NCBI GenBank assembly: GCA_021186555.1
Contig: JAJKFL010000011.1
Coordinates: forward strand, 9,572,001-9,636,000
DNA from: Reticulitermes speratus
Lineage: Eukaryota; Arthropoda; Insecta; Blattodea; Rhinotermitidae
Direction of reading: 5' to 3'
Length of the DNA stretch: 64,000 bases
The notes under the pieces were generated by a model. That model was not told where the DNA came from. It saw only the letters and a program-made list of their open reading frames with translations, and ran no database searches. Position numbers and translations under genes: made by a program. Position 1 is the first letter of the stretch, and the number at the start of each line of letters is the position of its first letter. Shown here in pieces: positions 1 to 11,900 of this stretch.

Positions 1-196
1 TATACAGCCTTCTAAATATAGCTTGCTCACAAACATCCAGGGCACTTTGTTACTTAAATGACCAGTTCTGCAGCTGGTCATATTTGTAAACTGTATTTAC
101 TTGATTTTTGAGTTAAAACAGTCAAATAAAAAGCATATTGTTAAGAATAAATCCTCTTCAGAGATGGCATCCCATTGTGTTATCATGACTATTATT

Positions 197-369
197 CCAA
201 AAACAATACAAACACAACTACCTTTATTATAAAAACAATTTTGTTTTTACAATTCGCTACATGCTTCATCTGATGACAGCCTTCTTGGCTGAAACGTGTA
301 GCAAATTATTGTAAAAACAGAATTGTTTTTGTAATGAAGGTAGCTGTGTTTGACTCAATTGTTTTTGGA
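197..369 (+). repeat. Hairpin (inverted-repeat) element with hammerhead-like core
   Basis: The arms 197-262 and 301-369 are inverted copies of each other (for example TTTTTACAATT against AATTATTGTAAAAA). Between them is CTGATGA (270-276), a small stem AGCC/GGCT, GAAAC (291-295) and GTA (298-300). This is the same arrangement as in the larger inverted-repeat elements at 47 and 58 kb. It has no coding capacity. Whether it is mobile or only a remnant cannot be told from one copy. Confidence 0.6.
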
Positions 370-639
370 ACAAGTGAGTTACCCATGTACAAAGTTTTGA
401 AATATTCCTCCTGTTTATAAGCACCTTAGTTCATAAATCTTAATTTTTATAATTTCTTTGTCTTCATGTTGATATCGCACTTCTTGAAAATATTAATTAA
501 AGACATGTGTTCCAGTATTTAGAATAGAGCACATATAGTACATCTTTACTGGTGCATCATACAATTGTTTTCACTGTGCTGCCACACAGGTTTCTGTTGC
601 AGGATCTGAACAGCTTATTGGTGGGTCAAAGGCCACCAC

Positions 640-892
640 AAATATGTGTAAAGGTAAAAGTAAAGTCATTCTTGTAAATACCATGAAAGCATCTATGGAA
701 AGTGGAGGTAAACACGACTCATTCTTAACATCAGCACTAGATGGACGTTCAGTGGTTAGCCTCAAGCCCCGGCCGGTTTAACCCTGAGGAAAGACCCCTG
801 TTACCCATTGCATAGGAAGCTAGGAGGGTCCCACAGTTGATTTGGACATTTTAGAGAAGAGAAAAATCTCCTGCCCATGCCAGCATGTTTAT
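640..892 (-). repeat. SINE, family 1, head truncated
   Basis: The body matches the SINE copies at 27.9 and 14.8 kb: the AAAGGTAAAAGTAAAG start, a CATGAAAGCAT block, an 'actagatgg' block, 'ccctgaggaaagacccctg' and 'ttggacat'. It is read on the minus strand. The tRNA-like promoter part is missing at its right end. Confidence 0.6.
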
Positions 893-1260
893 GGCCACTT
901 TGTTCAGTAGCTGTTATCAGGATTGAAGGCATAATAAATAATGTGTGGGCTACCCTTGTCAGCAAACAATTCTCGAATTACTTTGTGGAGAAAGGTATTA
1001 TAATCAGATTCCCCAGTTCTGAGAAACTGCACAAAATGAATGCAATAAATATTTTCATTCCTTTACTTTTTAATTATATGGATTTATAAGTCAGTATTGT
1101 GTATTATAATTTCAAGGTTACATCCACCTTCCACTCAACCATTCAATTCTTTTTTCTTAACACTGACAGCATGAGGCTATGAATGAACCACAGTTACCAA
1201 GTTTCAGAGTGGCAGACATGCAAAACAGTTCACTTTGTTCCTGCTAAGTGCAAGACACAA
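893..1260. other. Intergenic, nothing recognised
   Basis: AT-rich sequence with only short chance reading frames. If GFM1 continues leftward its next exons should be here or beyond the window. I searched the minus strand for the region following 'NLSM' of domain II and for the conserved 'GELHLEI' block and did not find them. Confidence 0.4.
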
Positions 1261-1261
1261 A

Positions 1262-1900
1262 GATGACTTCAAACAGGAAACTTGACCAAAGCACAGCACA
1301 AGAACTGATATTAGACACTGATTTTCACACACACTCATCTGATGATCAAAACATTTCTTCTTCTCAGAAAGATGAAAATGAAGAAGAAGACATTACTGAC
1401 ACAGACAACACATACTGAACTGACAACATACTATCAACTTCCTGTACTTGCAGTTCACACATCACATGGAATCCATTTGTGTTATGACAAAACAAGGCAC
1501 CTCATATTACTACACACTCTACCTCACTTAGCATTCTCATGTACTTCTTCCTTAAAATTATACATCTGTTGGTGGAAGAAACAAAGATATTGTCACCAAC
1601 ACTGGGACACACTTCGAAAAGGACACTCATCGTGCCTGACATTATCATACATGAAATATACTTTACCTATCTAAGATTGTGCAGATGAAACATTATGAGA
1701 GGGACATACTGAAAGACTAATGGTTCAAACGACAGTAATTTGCATGGCCTTTTACAGATACAGAATGAAACGTGACAGATTCTTTCAGATAACTGAGATT
1801 TCCGCAGTTGAGTGACATAACCTGATGAGAAGAAAATTACTGCCAGTTATGGAAAATAAAAACGACAGTAACATTCCTTTAATCCAGCTAATGATAATTC
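1262..1900 (+). pseudogene. piggyBac-type transposase remnant
   Basis: A decayed transposase spread over several frames. It opens with MTSNRKLDQ and an acidic Ser/Asp/Glu-rich N-terminus ('SSDDQN', 'DENEEEDITDTD') typical of piggyBac proteins. Blocks of the catalytic-domain start follow, shifting frame: 'IVPDIIIHEIYFTYL', 'QMKHYERDILKD', 'MKRDRFFQITE' and 'EPDEKK'. In intact family members these lie in the same order before the first catalytic Asp. Stops and frameshifts interrupt it, and the later catalytic part is absent. Dead transposon; the family call rests on order and motif similarity. Confidence 0.6.
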
Positions 1901-2099
1901 CGAAATCCTAACAGTCCCAAGACTGCATATCTATTAACTGTGACCAAACTTTCACCATCGATACCTAATTCTGTGCTTTATCTTGTGTTATCTGGACTTC
2001 ACTATGCCCATTATAACGGCTCAAACAAATCCCAAGATGAGTAAACAAGGTATTCTGGCAAGAGGACATTACATTAACAAGCCATCAGAAACTTGAAAT

Positions 2100-2620
2100 A
2101 GTTACAAGGCTTGAAAGTGTAGAAAGCTGAAGTGTGGTTATGGCTTCATACAACATTGGATTGCCAACTACCTATGATGCAAAGAAACAGAAGGACCTAT
2201 TATGACAGGTTATGGCATCAAGTGGAAGTGTGAAGCACCTGTTCAAGTGGCAGACATTGAAACAGCCTAAATTAAAGCAAATGGGCAACATGTTGTATAA
2301 GTGATTTACAGCAATACACTGAAGGAACGCCTGTAACTGGGCCTATAATAATTGAAAAAGCTATGTCTTTTTATGATGAAAAGAAAGTAACTGACAAGGG
2401 CACATCCTCTAAGGGCTGGCTGCAAAATATAGGTACTGTCTGATAATCCTGAATATTTTATAATCCAGCACCTATCCAGTCCTGTGGGTACCAGATTAAA
2501 GGAATCTTACTGTATAATTTAACAGACCAGTAATGTGTGTGCTAAATGTTAAAAGCTGAATATTTAGCAGCAGAAAAAATTATTGTGCTCTTTACCTTCA
2601 AAGAGTATGACAAAAGTCTC
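2100..2620 (+). pseudogene. Tigger/pogo (DDE_1, CENPB-HTH) transposase remnant
   Basis: Frame-broken segments read in order as the two N-terminal DNA-binding helices of Tigger-like transposases: 'VMASSGSVKHLFKWQTLKQ', 'PKLKQMGNMLYK', then after a frameshift 'EGTPVTGPIIIEKAMSFYD' and 'SSKGWLQN', and later 'KAEYLAAEKI'. The 'G-P-I-x-x-E-K-A' block is characteristic of the CENPB-type HTH. No catalytic domain remains. It abuts the piggyBac remnant, so this stretch is a stack of old insertions. Confidence 0.55.
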
Positions 2621-2644
2621 TCTCTCTCATGCATACGCACGCGT

Positions 2645-2648
<4 letters not shown>

Positions 2649-2691
<43 letters not shown>
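2649..2691. repeat. (CA)n microsatellite
   Basis: About 21 uninterrupted CA units, preceded by a CT/CATACGC stretch. Its minus-strand translation gives a false Val-Cys run downstream of the GFM1 exon. Confidence 0.95.
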
Positions 2692-2692
<1 letters not shown>

Positions 2693-2825
2693 TAATTGTG
2701 TATTTAGGCAAGTACAGGAAATGTGTAGATCCACTGTAATACAGTTCTCCGGTCTTCACGTAACGCATCATGCTGTCAAAGCAGTTACAAATGCTCAATT
2801 TATAATATATCTGTTCAGTAATTAC

Positions 2826-2972
2826 CATTGACAGGTTGAATGATGTGTCAGTGACAAAAGTATCACCACTTGCACAATCAACACCAAACAGTGCAAAGAT
2901 ATCTCCCGCATATATTTCATTTACGTCTTCCATTTCAGTGGCATGTAAACGCACTAAACGAGGAATGCGAAC
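2826..2972 (-). CDS. GFM1: GFM1 exon, domain II (last exon in window)
   Basis: Forty-nine codons between TTGCAG|GTTCGC and TCAATG|GTAATT. It encodes '[19 protein letters not shown]', '[18 protein letters not shown]' and 'NLSM'. The next exon was not found before the left edge. Confidence 0.92.
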
Positions 2973-5900
2973 CTGCAAGTAAATGCTATTATCAGTATGA
3001 CAAAACACAAGTTCAACTGCAGTTACTTTGTGATTACTTCAGTCAACATCATTAGCAAATACATATATTAAAACCTTTTTCTTAGTTCTGACATTATACA
3101 GATATTCTCCTTTCCCCAGCATTCCTTGATAACATCTAAGATAAGTAAGCTGACCAAATCTTCCTGCTTCAAGCTTGAATGCAAGGCCAACAAAGGGATG
3201 ATCATTGCTTCGTTCTGGTCTCAAAATCACCTTCTCCGTTTCTTGCCTGCAACATCATTCATAAATGCAAGTTGCGTACACGTATTTACAGTGTTGCATC
3301 AAACTAACAAGTTGAATTCTTAAACAGCCCTGGGTGGCTGACAATGACAACACAGCACTGCAAAGTACTAATGAATATAACTAATTTTTCTTTTACTAAT
3401 ACTGCTTTCAAACAGCAACTACAGAAAAATGCTGATTTTACATTTTTGTGGGGACCACCTAAAATGACATAAATCTGGGAAACATTGTTCTTATAGGCAT
3501 TTGGCATGTGTAAAATCGCAGAAAATGCCAATTGCGGAAATTTAAAATTGGGGTTTTACTGAAGTAACTTGTGGACAATGATTAAGGTAGGATCAATTAC
3601 ACTACCAAGATCAACTTGAACACACAACATACACCATGGATGTATGAAATACATCAGAGGTGCACAAATCCCAGGCTCCAGTTCTCCCACGCCTAATATT
3701 TGTGGGTCCTAATTATGGAACTTGCATCATGTCAGCCATGTAGCACCTAGAGTTTTAAGGTGGCTCCTAGAGTTTTGTGAAATTTGTGCACTCCTGAAAT
3801 ACATAACAGCAGGATGAGCCGCTGAGCATTTTGGCATTTTCGTGGAAGATTCAAATATGAAACACCAGACAGCAGGCACATATAAGTTGTACAACATAAA
3901 CATGTAACAGAATGAAGAAAGATATACAGTATCTTATATGAAGCTCAAAGAACAATAGTTACTGTATTTTAATGATTTTAATATTAAGATTTTAACTTAA
4001 TAAACACCTGTTATACACAATGCTCCTAAGACATAAAGGCTCCACAAGTACCTATATTAGATACAGGGATACAAAAAAGAGAAAATTAAATAATGGGCTA
4101 ATCCTGTATGTAGCAATACATATTCAATACTTTCTGTACAATGACTGTGTGTTCTCCCTGAGGATGGACATGATAATAACTTAAACATACAAGATAATAA
4201 AACAGGTACTGTTACATACATTTCAGTGTTACTTCAATGGTATTTAAGCATATATTATTTAAGCACACATTACTCAAAAAGCAACTTCTTTGTTTTTAGT
4301 CTTCCAAACTTAATATTCCATATGCAATTGTGTCTTTTTTCAAGATTTTACACACTCATCAGCTTTCATTGTAACACACTCAAACTTTTTCAAATAAATG
4401 TATTCAATTTATTTTATCAACTAAATGCACATTACTAGTTAGATATGAGTGTTAAACACGTAGCTCTGACATGTTTCAGTACAAGCGCACCATTCTCAGG
4501 GAGCACCATATGCCAGATTTAAAACCAACTGCCAGTGACAAGCCACTATTTACATAGTTCCACAGTCTGCAGTAGGCTGCGTTGTTCATATCGTTCATGT
4601 ATAAAAGGTACAACTTGTACTGTTATTAAAAACTTGTGGTTTTTAATTAAGTTTTTAATAACAGTACAAGTTGTACCTTTTATACATAAACTATATCAAC
4701 AATGGGTAAGAACTTGATAAATGGCAAACAAACATGCCAATCCAATGTAAGGACGGAGATGGAAATATAATAATACAAAAAGAAAAAATATTGGAAATAT
4801 GGAAAGAGTATTTTAGAAACTTATTTGAAGAAGATGGAACAACAGCAGATCCAGTCATGATAGAGAATATTGTGGATGATAACCAAGAAATTATACCACC
4901 AACCTTCAATGAAATTTGCAGTATTATAAACAAATTAAAAAACAACAAAGCAGCGGGGTCTGATAATATATGCCCAGAATTAATCAAATATGGTGGAAGA
5001 ACATTGAAATATAAAGTGCATAGACTAATACTAAATATTTGGGACAAAGAACAGTTACCAGAACAATGGAGGGAAGGAATCATCTGTCCAATCTACAAAA
5101 AAGGTGACAGACTGGATTGCAAAAATTACAGGCCAATAACTCTGCTAAACACAGCATATAAAATACTGGCAATACTGTTGAATAAACGGCTCATACAGAT
5201 TATTGAGAATAAACTTGGCGATTTTCAAATGGGTTTCAGGACAAACAGATCAACAATAGATAATATATTTATAGTGAGACAGATTTTTGAGAAGTGCCAT
5301 GAATACAATATCGAACTGAATAATATATTCATAGATTACACACATGCATTTGATTCGGTGCACCGGAAGAAAATATTAGAATGTCTAAAACAATATGAAG
5401 TACCATCAAAGTTGATAAAATTAATTTCCTTAATGCTAGAAAACACAAAAGCGAAAGTCAAAGTAAATAATGACCTAAGTGGAGAAATTAAAATTGAAAC
5501 TGGGGTGAAACAAGGAGATCCACTGTCTGCAACTCTGTTCAGTATGATAATTGACTCAATTATGAATCAATTAGATGTTAGAGGGAATATTTCAACACGG
5601 TTAAAACAAAGTATTGCCTATGCTGATGACATACTAATTACTGCAAGGACCAAGCAAGCTGCTATCGACACCTTCCAGAAACTAAAAGAGCAATCATATA
5701 AGTATGGGCTAGTAATAAATACACAAAAAACTAAATACATAAAATGTGCTAAACAAACACACAAATTAACAGAACTTAATTGTAACGGTACATGTCTAGA
5801 GCAAAAGAGATCATATAAATACCTTGGATCAATCGTAAACGGAGATAATACAATAGAAGAAGAGATCAAAACAAGGATAATCCAAGGTAACAAAGCATAT

Positions 5901-8900
5901 TATGCAAACCAAACCTTATTTAAAAGTAAACTAATTGCTAAGAGTTTAAAATTACATTTCTATAGAACGGTTATAAGACCGGTGGTTACCTATGGCTCTG
6001 AAACATGGGTCCTGAAAGAAGCAATGAAGCAAAAATTGCTCATATATGAAAGGAAGATACTAAGAAGGATTTTTGGACCAAGTAAAAACATGGATGGCTC
6101 ATGGAGAATTAAAACCAATGAAGAGCTTAATAAACTAATAAAATATAAGAACATAGTAAATCATATAAAAGCACAAAGATTAGGGTGGTTTGGGCATGTG
6201 TACCGAATGGAAAATGACAGATTGGTTAAAAGAATCTACAACTGGAAGCCTATATCTATACGAATGCGTGGAAGACCGAAGAATAGATGGGAAGATGATG
6301 TTATGGCAGACTTGAGGATTCAAAATGTCAAAAACTGGAGAAACTGCATCCAGGATAGGAAGAAATGGAAGGATATAGTTGAGAAGGCCAAAACCTACAA
6401 AGGATGAGGTTGTCGTGCCTGTATAAGAAGAAGATATCAACAATGGAGCCTACTACAGACTGTGAAACCATGTAAATAGTGGCTTCTCACTGGCAGTTGG
6501 TTTTACACCTGGTATATGGTGCTCCCTGAGAATGGTGCGCTTGTACCTAAACATGTCAGAGCTATGTGTTTTAACACTCATATGTAACTAATAATGTGCA
6601 TTTAGTTGGTAAAATAAATTGAATACTTTGATCTAAAAAAATGCACAGAATGAACAACTTTAAAATAATTTTTCAAATAAGTTTTTGAAGTCCGCTGAAG
6701 GTAGTTTTATGGATATTTCACTGAAATTATGAAGTGACTACTACAATCAGGTCTGCATCACATTTCTGCATGTATTTGCTGTTGACAATTCAAACTGCTT
6801 ACACCATCCTGTACCAGGATATTTAAAAAAAAAAATACAGAAGTATGTACACAATATCATATTTTACCAAAAACCCCACTCTTTTAAGAATAGTTTCAGA
6901 GCAAGACTAGTGTCATGGTATTATGAATAAAACCATGTGCAAACTCAGGGCAACATCTAGCCTTCAATGTTGAATTATGACAAGGTACGGCTTTTTATAC
7001 AGGTGAAAACACTCTTCAACAAATGGTACAAACAACGGTTGGAAACTCAACGTGACTAAAAATTATTCCAGTATAAAACTAATTTTATCTCCATTTTCAT
7101 CAATTTCTATACAACATGTTAAGTTTTGAAATGAAATCGGGAAGTTCCAACCCAATCTGAAGTTTCTGAGGCTGGCAAACGCTAATAAAAAAGGTCACAA
7201 ACCCTTTTGCCATGATGGTATCTGGCAGGAAGGATAGATAATAACAAAAGTAGCAAGAACTAACCCTTCTTTCTCATGCAGTGCAATATTCTCCACTTCT
7301 CCTGGATTGGGCAAATAATTAAGTACTGCATCTAGCAGAGGCTGAACTCCTTTGTTTTTCAGTGCACTACCCACCAATACTGGAGTGAACACTCGGCGCA
7401 AACAGGAGCGGCGAACAGCAGCCATAATATCTCCATCAGTTGGAGTCTTTTCTTCTGCACAAATTGAATGTTCTATTAAATTTCCAATGCATAAAAGCAA
7501 AGCCAAAATTACAGTTATTAAAATTAACTTTATGACATAAAGAGTAAATAATGTCAGATGCATCATAAGAGAAATGAGGACATATCACACGACTCAGAAA
7601 AAGAACCCACATTAGACAAAGATTTTTAAATATAAAACTGACTGGATTCAGTCTGTCAACAAAATGCTAAGAAACAGGCTTCCAAAACCAATACAAAATT
7701 ACAAACTACATGGGCCAGAAAAGTTAAAGACCTCTGAAAAAATTACTGGACAAATAAGGCAGAAAGGGGTCAAGAAGTGGTCCAACTGCTTGACTGCCAG
7801 ATGATGATGACGATGATGATGTTGATGATGATGGTGGTGGTGGTGGTGGCGGTGGTGATAGTAATTGTGATGTTGGTGGTAGTGGTGATAATGGTCAGTT
7901 AAAATAACTACTCTCCGGCTAAGATTTGAACCTGGAACCACTCAATTGTGATATTTGGTGCCTACAGTATTACTGCCACACCAGCTTGCTTGGTCATGAA
8001 GGTGCAGTTTGCACATTTCACTGGCCATCATAATAACATTTTACTTATAACAAACAAATTTTCAAGATGTGCAGGACTAAATTTCATGGAACACCAATGG
8101 AAAGTTATGAGGGAACACATTTCACATCACAGCTTACACTGTACTTCATTCCACAAGAGAAAACTATTCCCAAAAATAAAAAAAGCCTCAGTACTTACCC
8201 AGAAACATATCTCCCAGTATTTCATCCACATTAGACACATGTTCTATCAGCTCTTGCCTTCTGTCTTCTGATTCCGACCTCATGTCACGTGGAATCTCAT
8301 CTTCACGCACAACTTCCCTTCACAACAGAAAACATTACATTTAATAATGTTGCAGGTTCATAACCATTTTGAGAACCATATAATTTGGTACACAATTCAT
8401 ACTTTTTAACACTCTAATTATACCCATTAAATTTTAATTCTATTAGGATCGGCATTATGGACATTAAGTGATGAATAAGGTACCCTCCAGAAATGACACT
8501 CCTGCTCAGATTATCAGCCATATCATAAGTGTGAGAAGTGTAAGTAATGACTGTAATCATGCTAAACTAAAACACTTTTCCAACATTTCTTGGTATTTCC
8601 TCATCCATAAATTATGCAAACACACTGCAACTCAATAAAATGCGTTAATCATAGACTAACTCTCAGAGAGAGACCACGGTGAATAAAATGGTGATCACAG
8701 ACATGGTGAATTGGGATTTTTCACTGGAAAGTTTAATCACCAGTTGACAATGGACAGGAAGTGTTGAGTCTCCTCTGGAACAAGAATGGAGATAAAGATG
8801 CAATCACGCAATGTTGCTTTTGGTGATTGAACAGCAACCACAGCATACATTTTGCTGCCACATTACACGTATATTAATCATCAACAAAAATGGACTGGCA

Positions 8901-11900
8901 TGAGCTATTTCATATGCCAACATTTTTATTAATCCCATGGCCAGTATGAACCAAATCTTACCCAACTGATAACCATATAATTTTTGGATCTTGCTAAGTA
9001 GTCACCTTGTTTGTCATGTTCAAACAATGTTCGACTAAAACACATCAGAATGTTTGAATAAAATTCCATCTCCAACAATGCATGTGTTTTGACAGCCATT
9101 TTTCCAAGTTTAACAAAAAATTTAATGCACATATCTTGTTATCATCAGCTGTTTCAAACTAAGGCAGAATGTTTACTCTTACATTTGAACTAACACATAT
9201 AACAGACGACTGAGTGTACGTACAGCAATGAGACTGCATATGCAAGCATTTCAACACAGAACAGGGCTGACACCTCATGTTGTTCACAGTGCCCAAATAG
9301 TGGTATCAGTCCCAAAACATTTTGATATGTCCTTCTACTTTTCTTTCCCCTTTCCTTTGAATTTTATGAAGTGAACTTTGTTCAGATACTCCACAATTAG
9401 TCCTTTATAACACAAAAATTTAAAAAACATATTCTTTTCTACTAACCCAAATTCGCCATCAAAATAGACAGCTTTCCGCTGTATCAGATCAACCAAACCC
9501 TGCACTTTGCTCTCAAGACCAATAGGAAGTTGTAAAAATGCTGCATTATGACCAAGTTTTGACCTCATCTGTGATAGCACCCTGCTAGGATTCGCTCCCA
9601 TCCGATCAAGTTTGTTAATGAAAGCCAGACGCGGAATATTATAACGCCTCATTTGTCTGTTGACTGTCATGGTCTGGCTCTGTACTCCACCCACAGCACA
9701 AAGAACTAGAATGGCTCCATCCAACACTCTCAATGCTCGTTCCACTTCCACTGTGAAATCAACATGACCTACAACACACAATGGAATATTAATTAAAGTA
9801 ATGGTCAGAAAAGAGAAAACAGTAACTATAAGGAGTATATCTTGTTGTGATGAAACATGAGTACCAAATTAACTCTAACCGAAGTAACCAATTACCAACT
9901 ACAAGTACTGAAAAATATGCTTAAAACAATCCATCAGATTCATTGTCACTAAGAATAACATGTTATGTCATTAGTTATGAAAAGTACAGATTATCATACA
10001 TCCACACAGCAGTTACCTTTCATGTTAGAGTCAGCTCTGAGCTTGTGCAAATCGAAATAAATAAACCAGGAGCACACAACCAAACTTAAAGATTTCAATG
10101 TTTCATGAAGAATAGATCAGTGGATATCCTCTGAGTTCTTCTGCTGTTAATTACCATTTCATGTTTTCTTTACTCTATGGCTTATCCTGTGGCCTGACAT
10201 TACATCAGTAAGTTTCATGACTAAAGGGTTCCATGGGTACAAAAGTTAGGAAATCCGTATTGTAGAGCAGTTCATAATAACAGACTGTACCCTATACAGT
10301 AAAACCCTGTTAATTCAAAAATGCCTGGAACTGAAAAATCAGGCTCCAAATTATGAAATTTCAAATTATCCAGTTTTTTCAGGGCATACCTACCTGTTAT
10401 GTAGTTGGCTGAAGCCCCAAAGTAATGTCGCAAGCAATGACTTTTTTATGTAATTGAGTGATTAGAACATCTTCTTGCATTTATTTTATAAATGCTTACT
10501 ATATAATTCAATACCATTTATATCACAAAGCAAGCCAGCAAAAATAATTCATGTTTGTCAAACTTTGATCTTAGTGCACTACTGTAGAATAGTGCAGTCA
10601 TCATTCTTGCAACATGGCCATAAGCACTGGACCAATGTCAGGAGCTCAGCCAGGTTACTCCACTGTGCACAACACATGACACAGAAAAGTGTTGACTGCA
10701 TGCACAGAATACACAATGGTTCCTTCAGATCACAGAAAGATTAGAGATTGGTATCAGCTGTAGTTTAGTTTGCACAGTATTTTGTTGTTGTTAACACAAT
10801 GTATGAATGATGCAGAAAAATGCCCATCATACATACAGATCACACATATAGATCTTCACATCACAGAAAAATTATTGGTGGCTGGGATCAATTGGTCAAC
10901 TGTGAGAAACTTGTCGAAGCTACTAAGACAATCCATACAACCTTGCAATTCCTCCTACTCATTGTTTCACAACACAACACAGCACAAACAATGGTTGGTA
11001 GCTTGTCCTCTATACAGTCCATGACAGGAAACAACAGGCTACAAACTCCAGTGTGACCTTTGCACACACAAACAAAATTCAGTTAGGTATACATTCAGCA
11101 TGCATGCATGTACAGCTGAAGTTTAGTTGTCCCTGCAAAGGTTATACTGGAGTGGAGTAAAAGCTCAGCTACCAACACTGGTCCAATCCTCACTGCCACA
11201 ATGTAAGAACAGTGACCACACTATTCTACAGTAGTGCGCAAATGTTTGTAATGTGTCCAGAATATAATATAATGTTACAAATTATTCAACCTTTAGAAAT
11301 CAAAGGTCTGTAATATAGCTTTGAATTCCAGATAAATCATATTTCAAATTAGCCACTTTAAAAAGTATATAATACCCTACATTCAAAGCAAGGAAATGTC
11401 ACTTTTGAACTATATGGTATTTTGAATTATCAAAGTTTTACTGTACTATACTTCAACATCAAGTGACATAGCAACATGATATACACCACCTGGCAAGCAA
11501 CACGATAATGAGCATTCTGGCCATCTGGGTTGTTATGATAACAGAGGTGTTGATTCCCAACATTTCCAAGAGACATTAATGCCCTCATCTTGAAGGACTA
11601 AGGAGTCCCTACCACTCAGTGTAACAACTCGGACAACCAGAATCCTCAACATCAACACTGTCAAAACCTCAATCTTACAATGTAATTATGCTTATGCAGT
11701 ACCATTATAATGTAATTATGAGTAAAATAAGCACCACAGAAAGTGCCAATGGAATAACAATATTCCTTGAAGACAAACATTTTGACTTACATTCAAAAAA
11801 CTGTCATCCCATCTCCTACCCCAAACTGTAAAAGTTAAAACATAAAGAACTATAATTATAACCTGTTCTATTTGGCTGTAAAGCCTGAACTCTTAAGTTG

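Larger units (their letters stand above)
4398..6668 (+). mobile_element. Composite retroelement: RT ORF between inverted arms with hammerhead-like cores
   Basis: A 2.27-kb insertion in a GFM1 intron. TTTTTCAAATAA occurs exactly at 4386-4397 and 6669-6680, a 12-bp target duplication. Arms 4401-4592 and 6432-6632 are inverted and roughly 90% alike by eye. Each contains a CTGAGAA / helix / (G)AAAC / GTC core. A tail with AAATGCACAGAATGAAC follows the right arm and resembles the tails of the elements at 47.9, 48.4 and 59.3 kb. An RT ORF fills the middle. The variable-length duplication and 3' tail speak for target-primed retrotransposition rather than a DNA transposon. Inverted arms are not normal for a LINE. 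Confidence 0.75.

Noticed and set aside
4734-6407. Penelope-type polymerase, suggested by the hammerhead-like cores
   Set aside because: The RT motifs (QGDPLS, AYADD, GHV...GRPKNRW) are those of RTE-like non-LTR elements, and no GIY-YIG domain is present.
7699-7941. 80-codon His-rich frame on the minus strand
   Set aside because: It is the translation of a GAT/GGT microsatellite inside a GFM1 intron.
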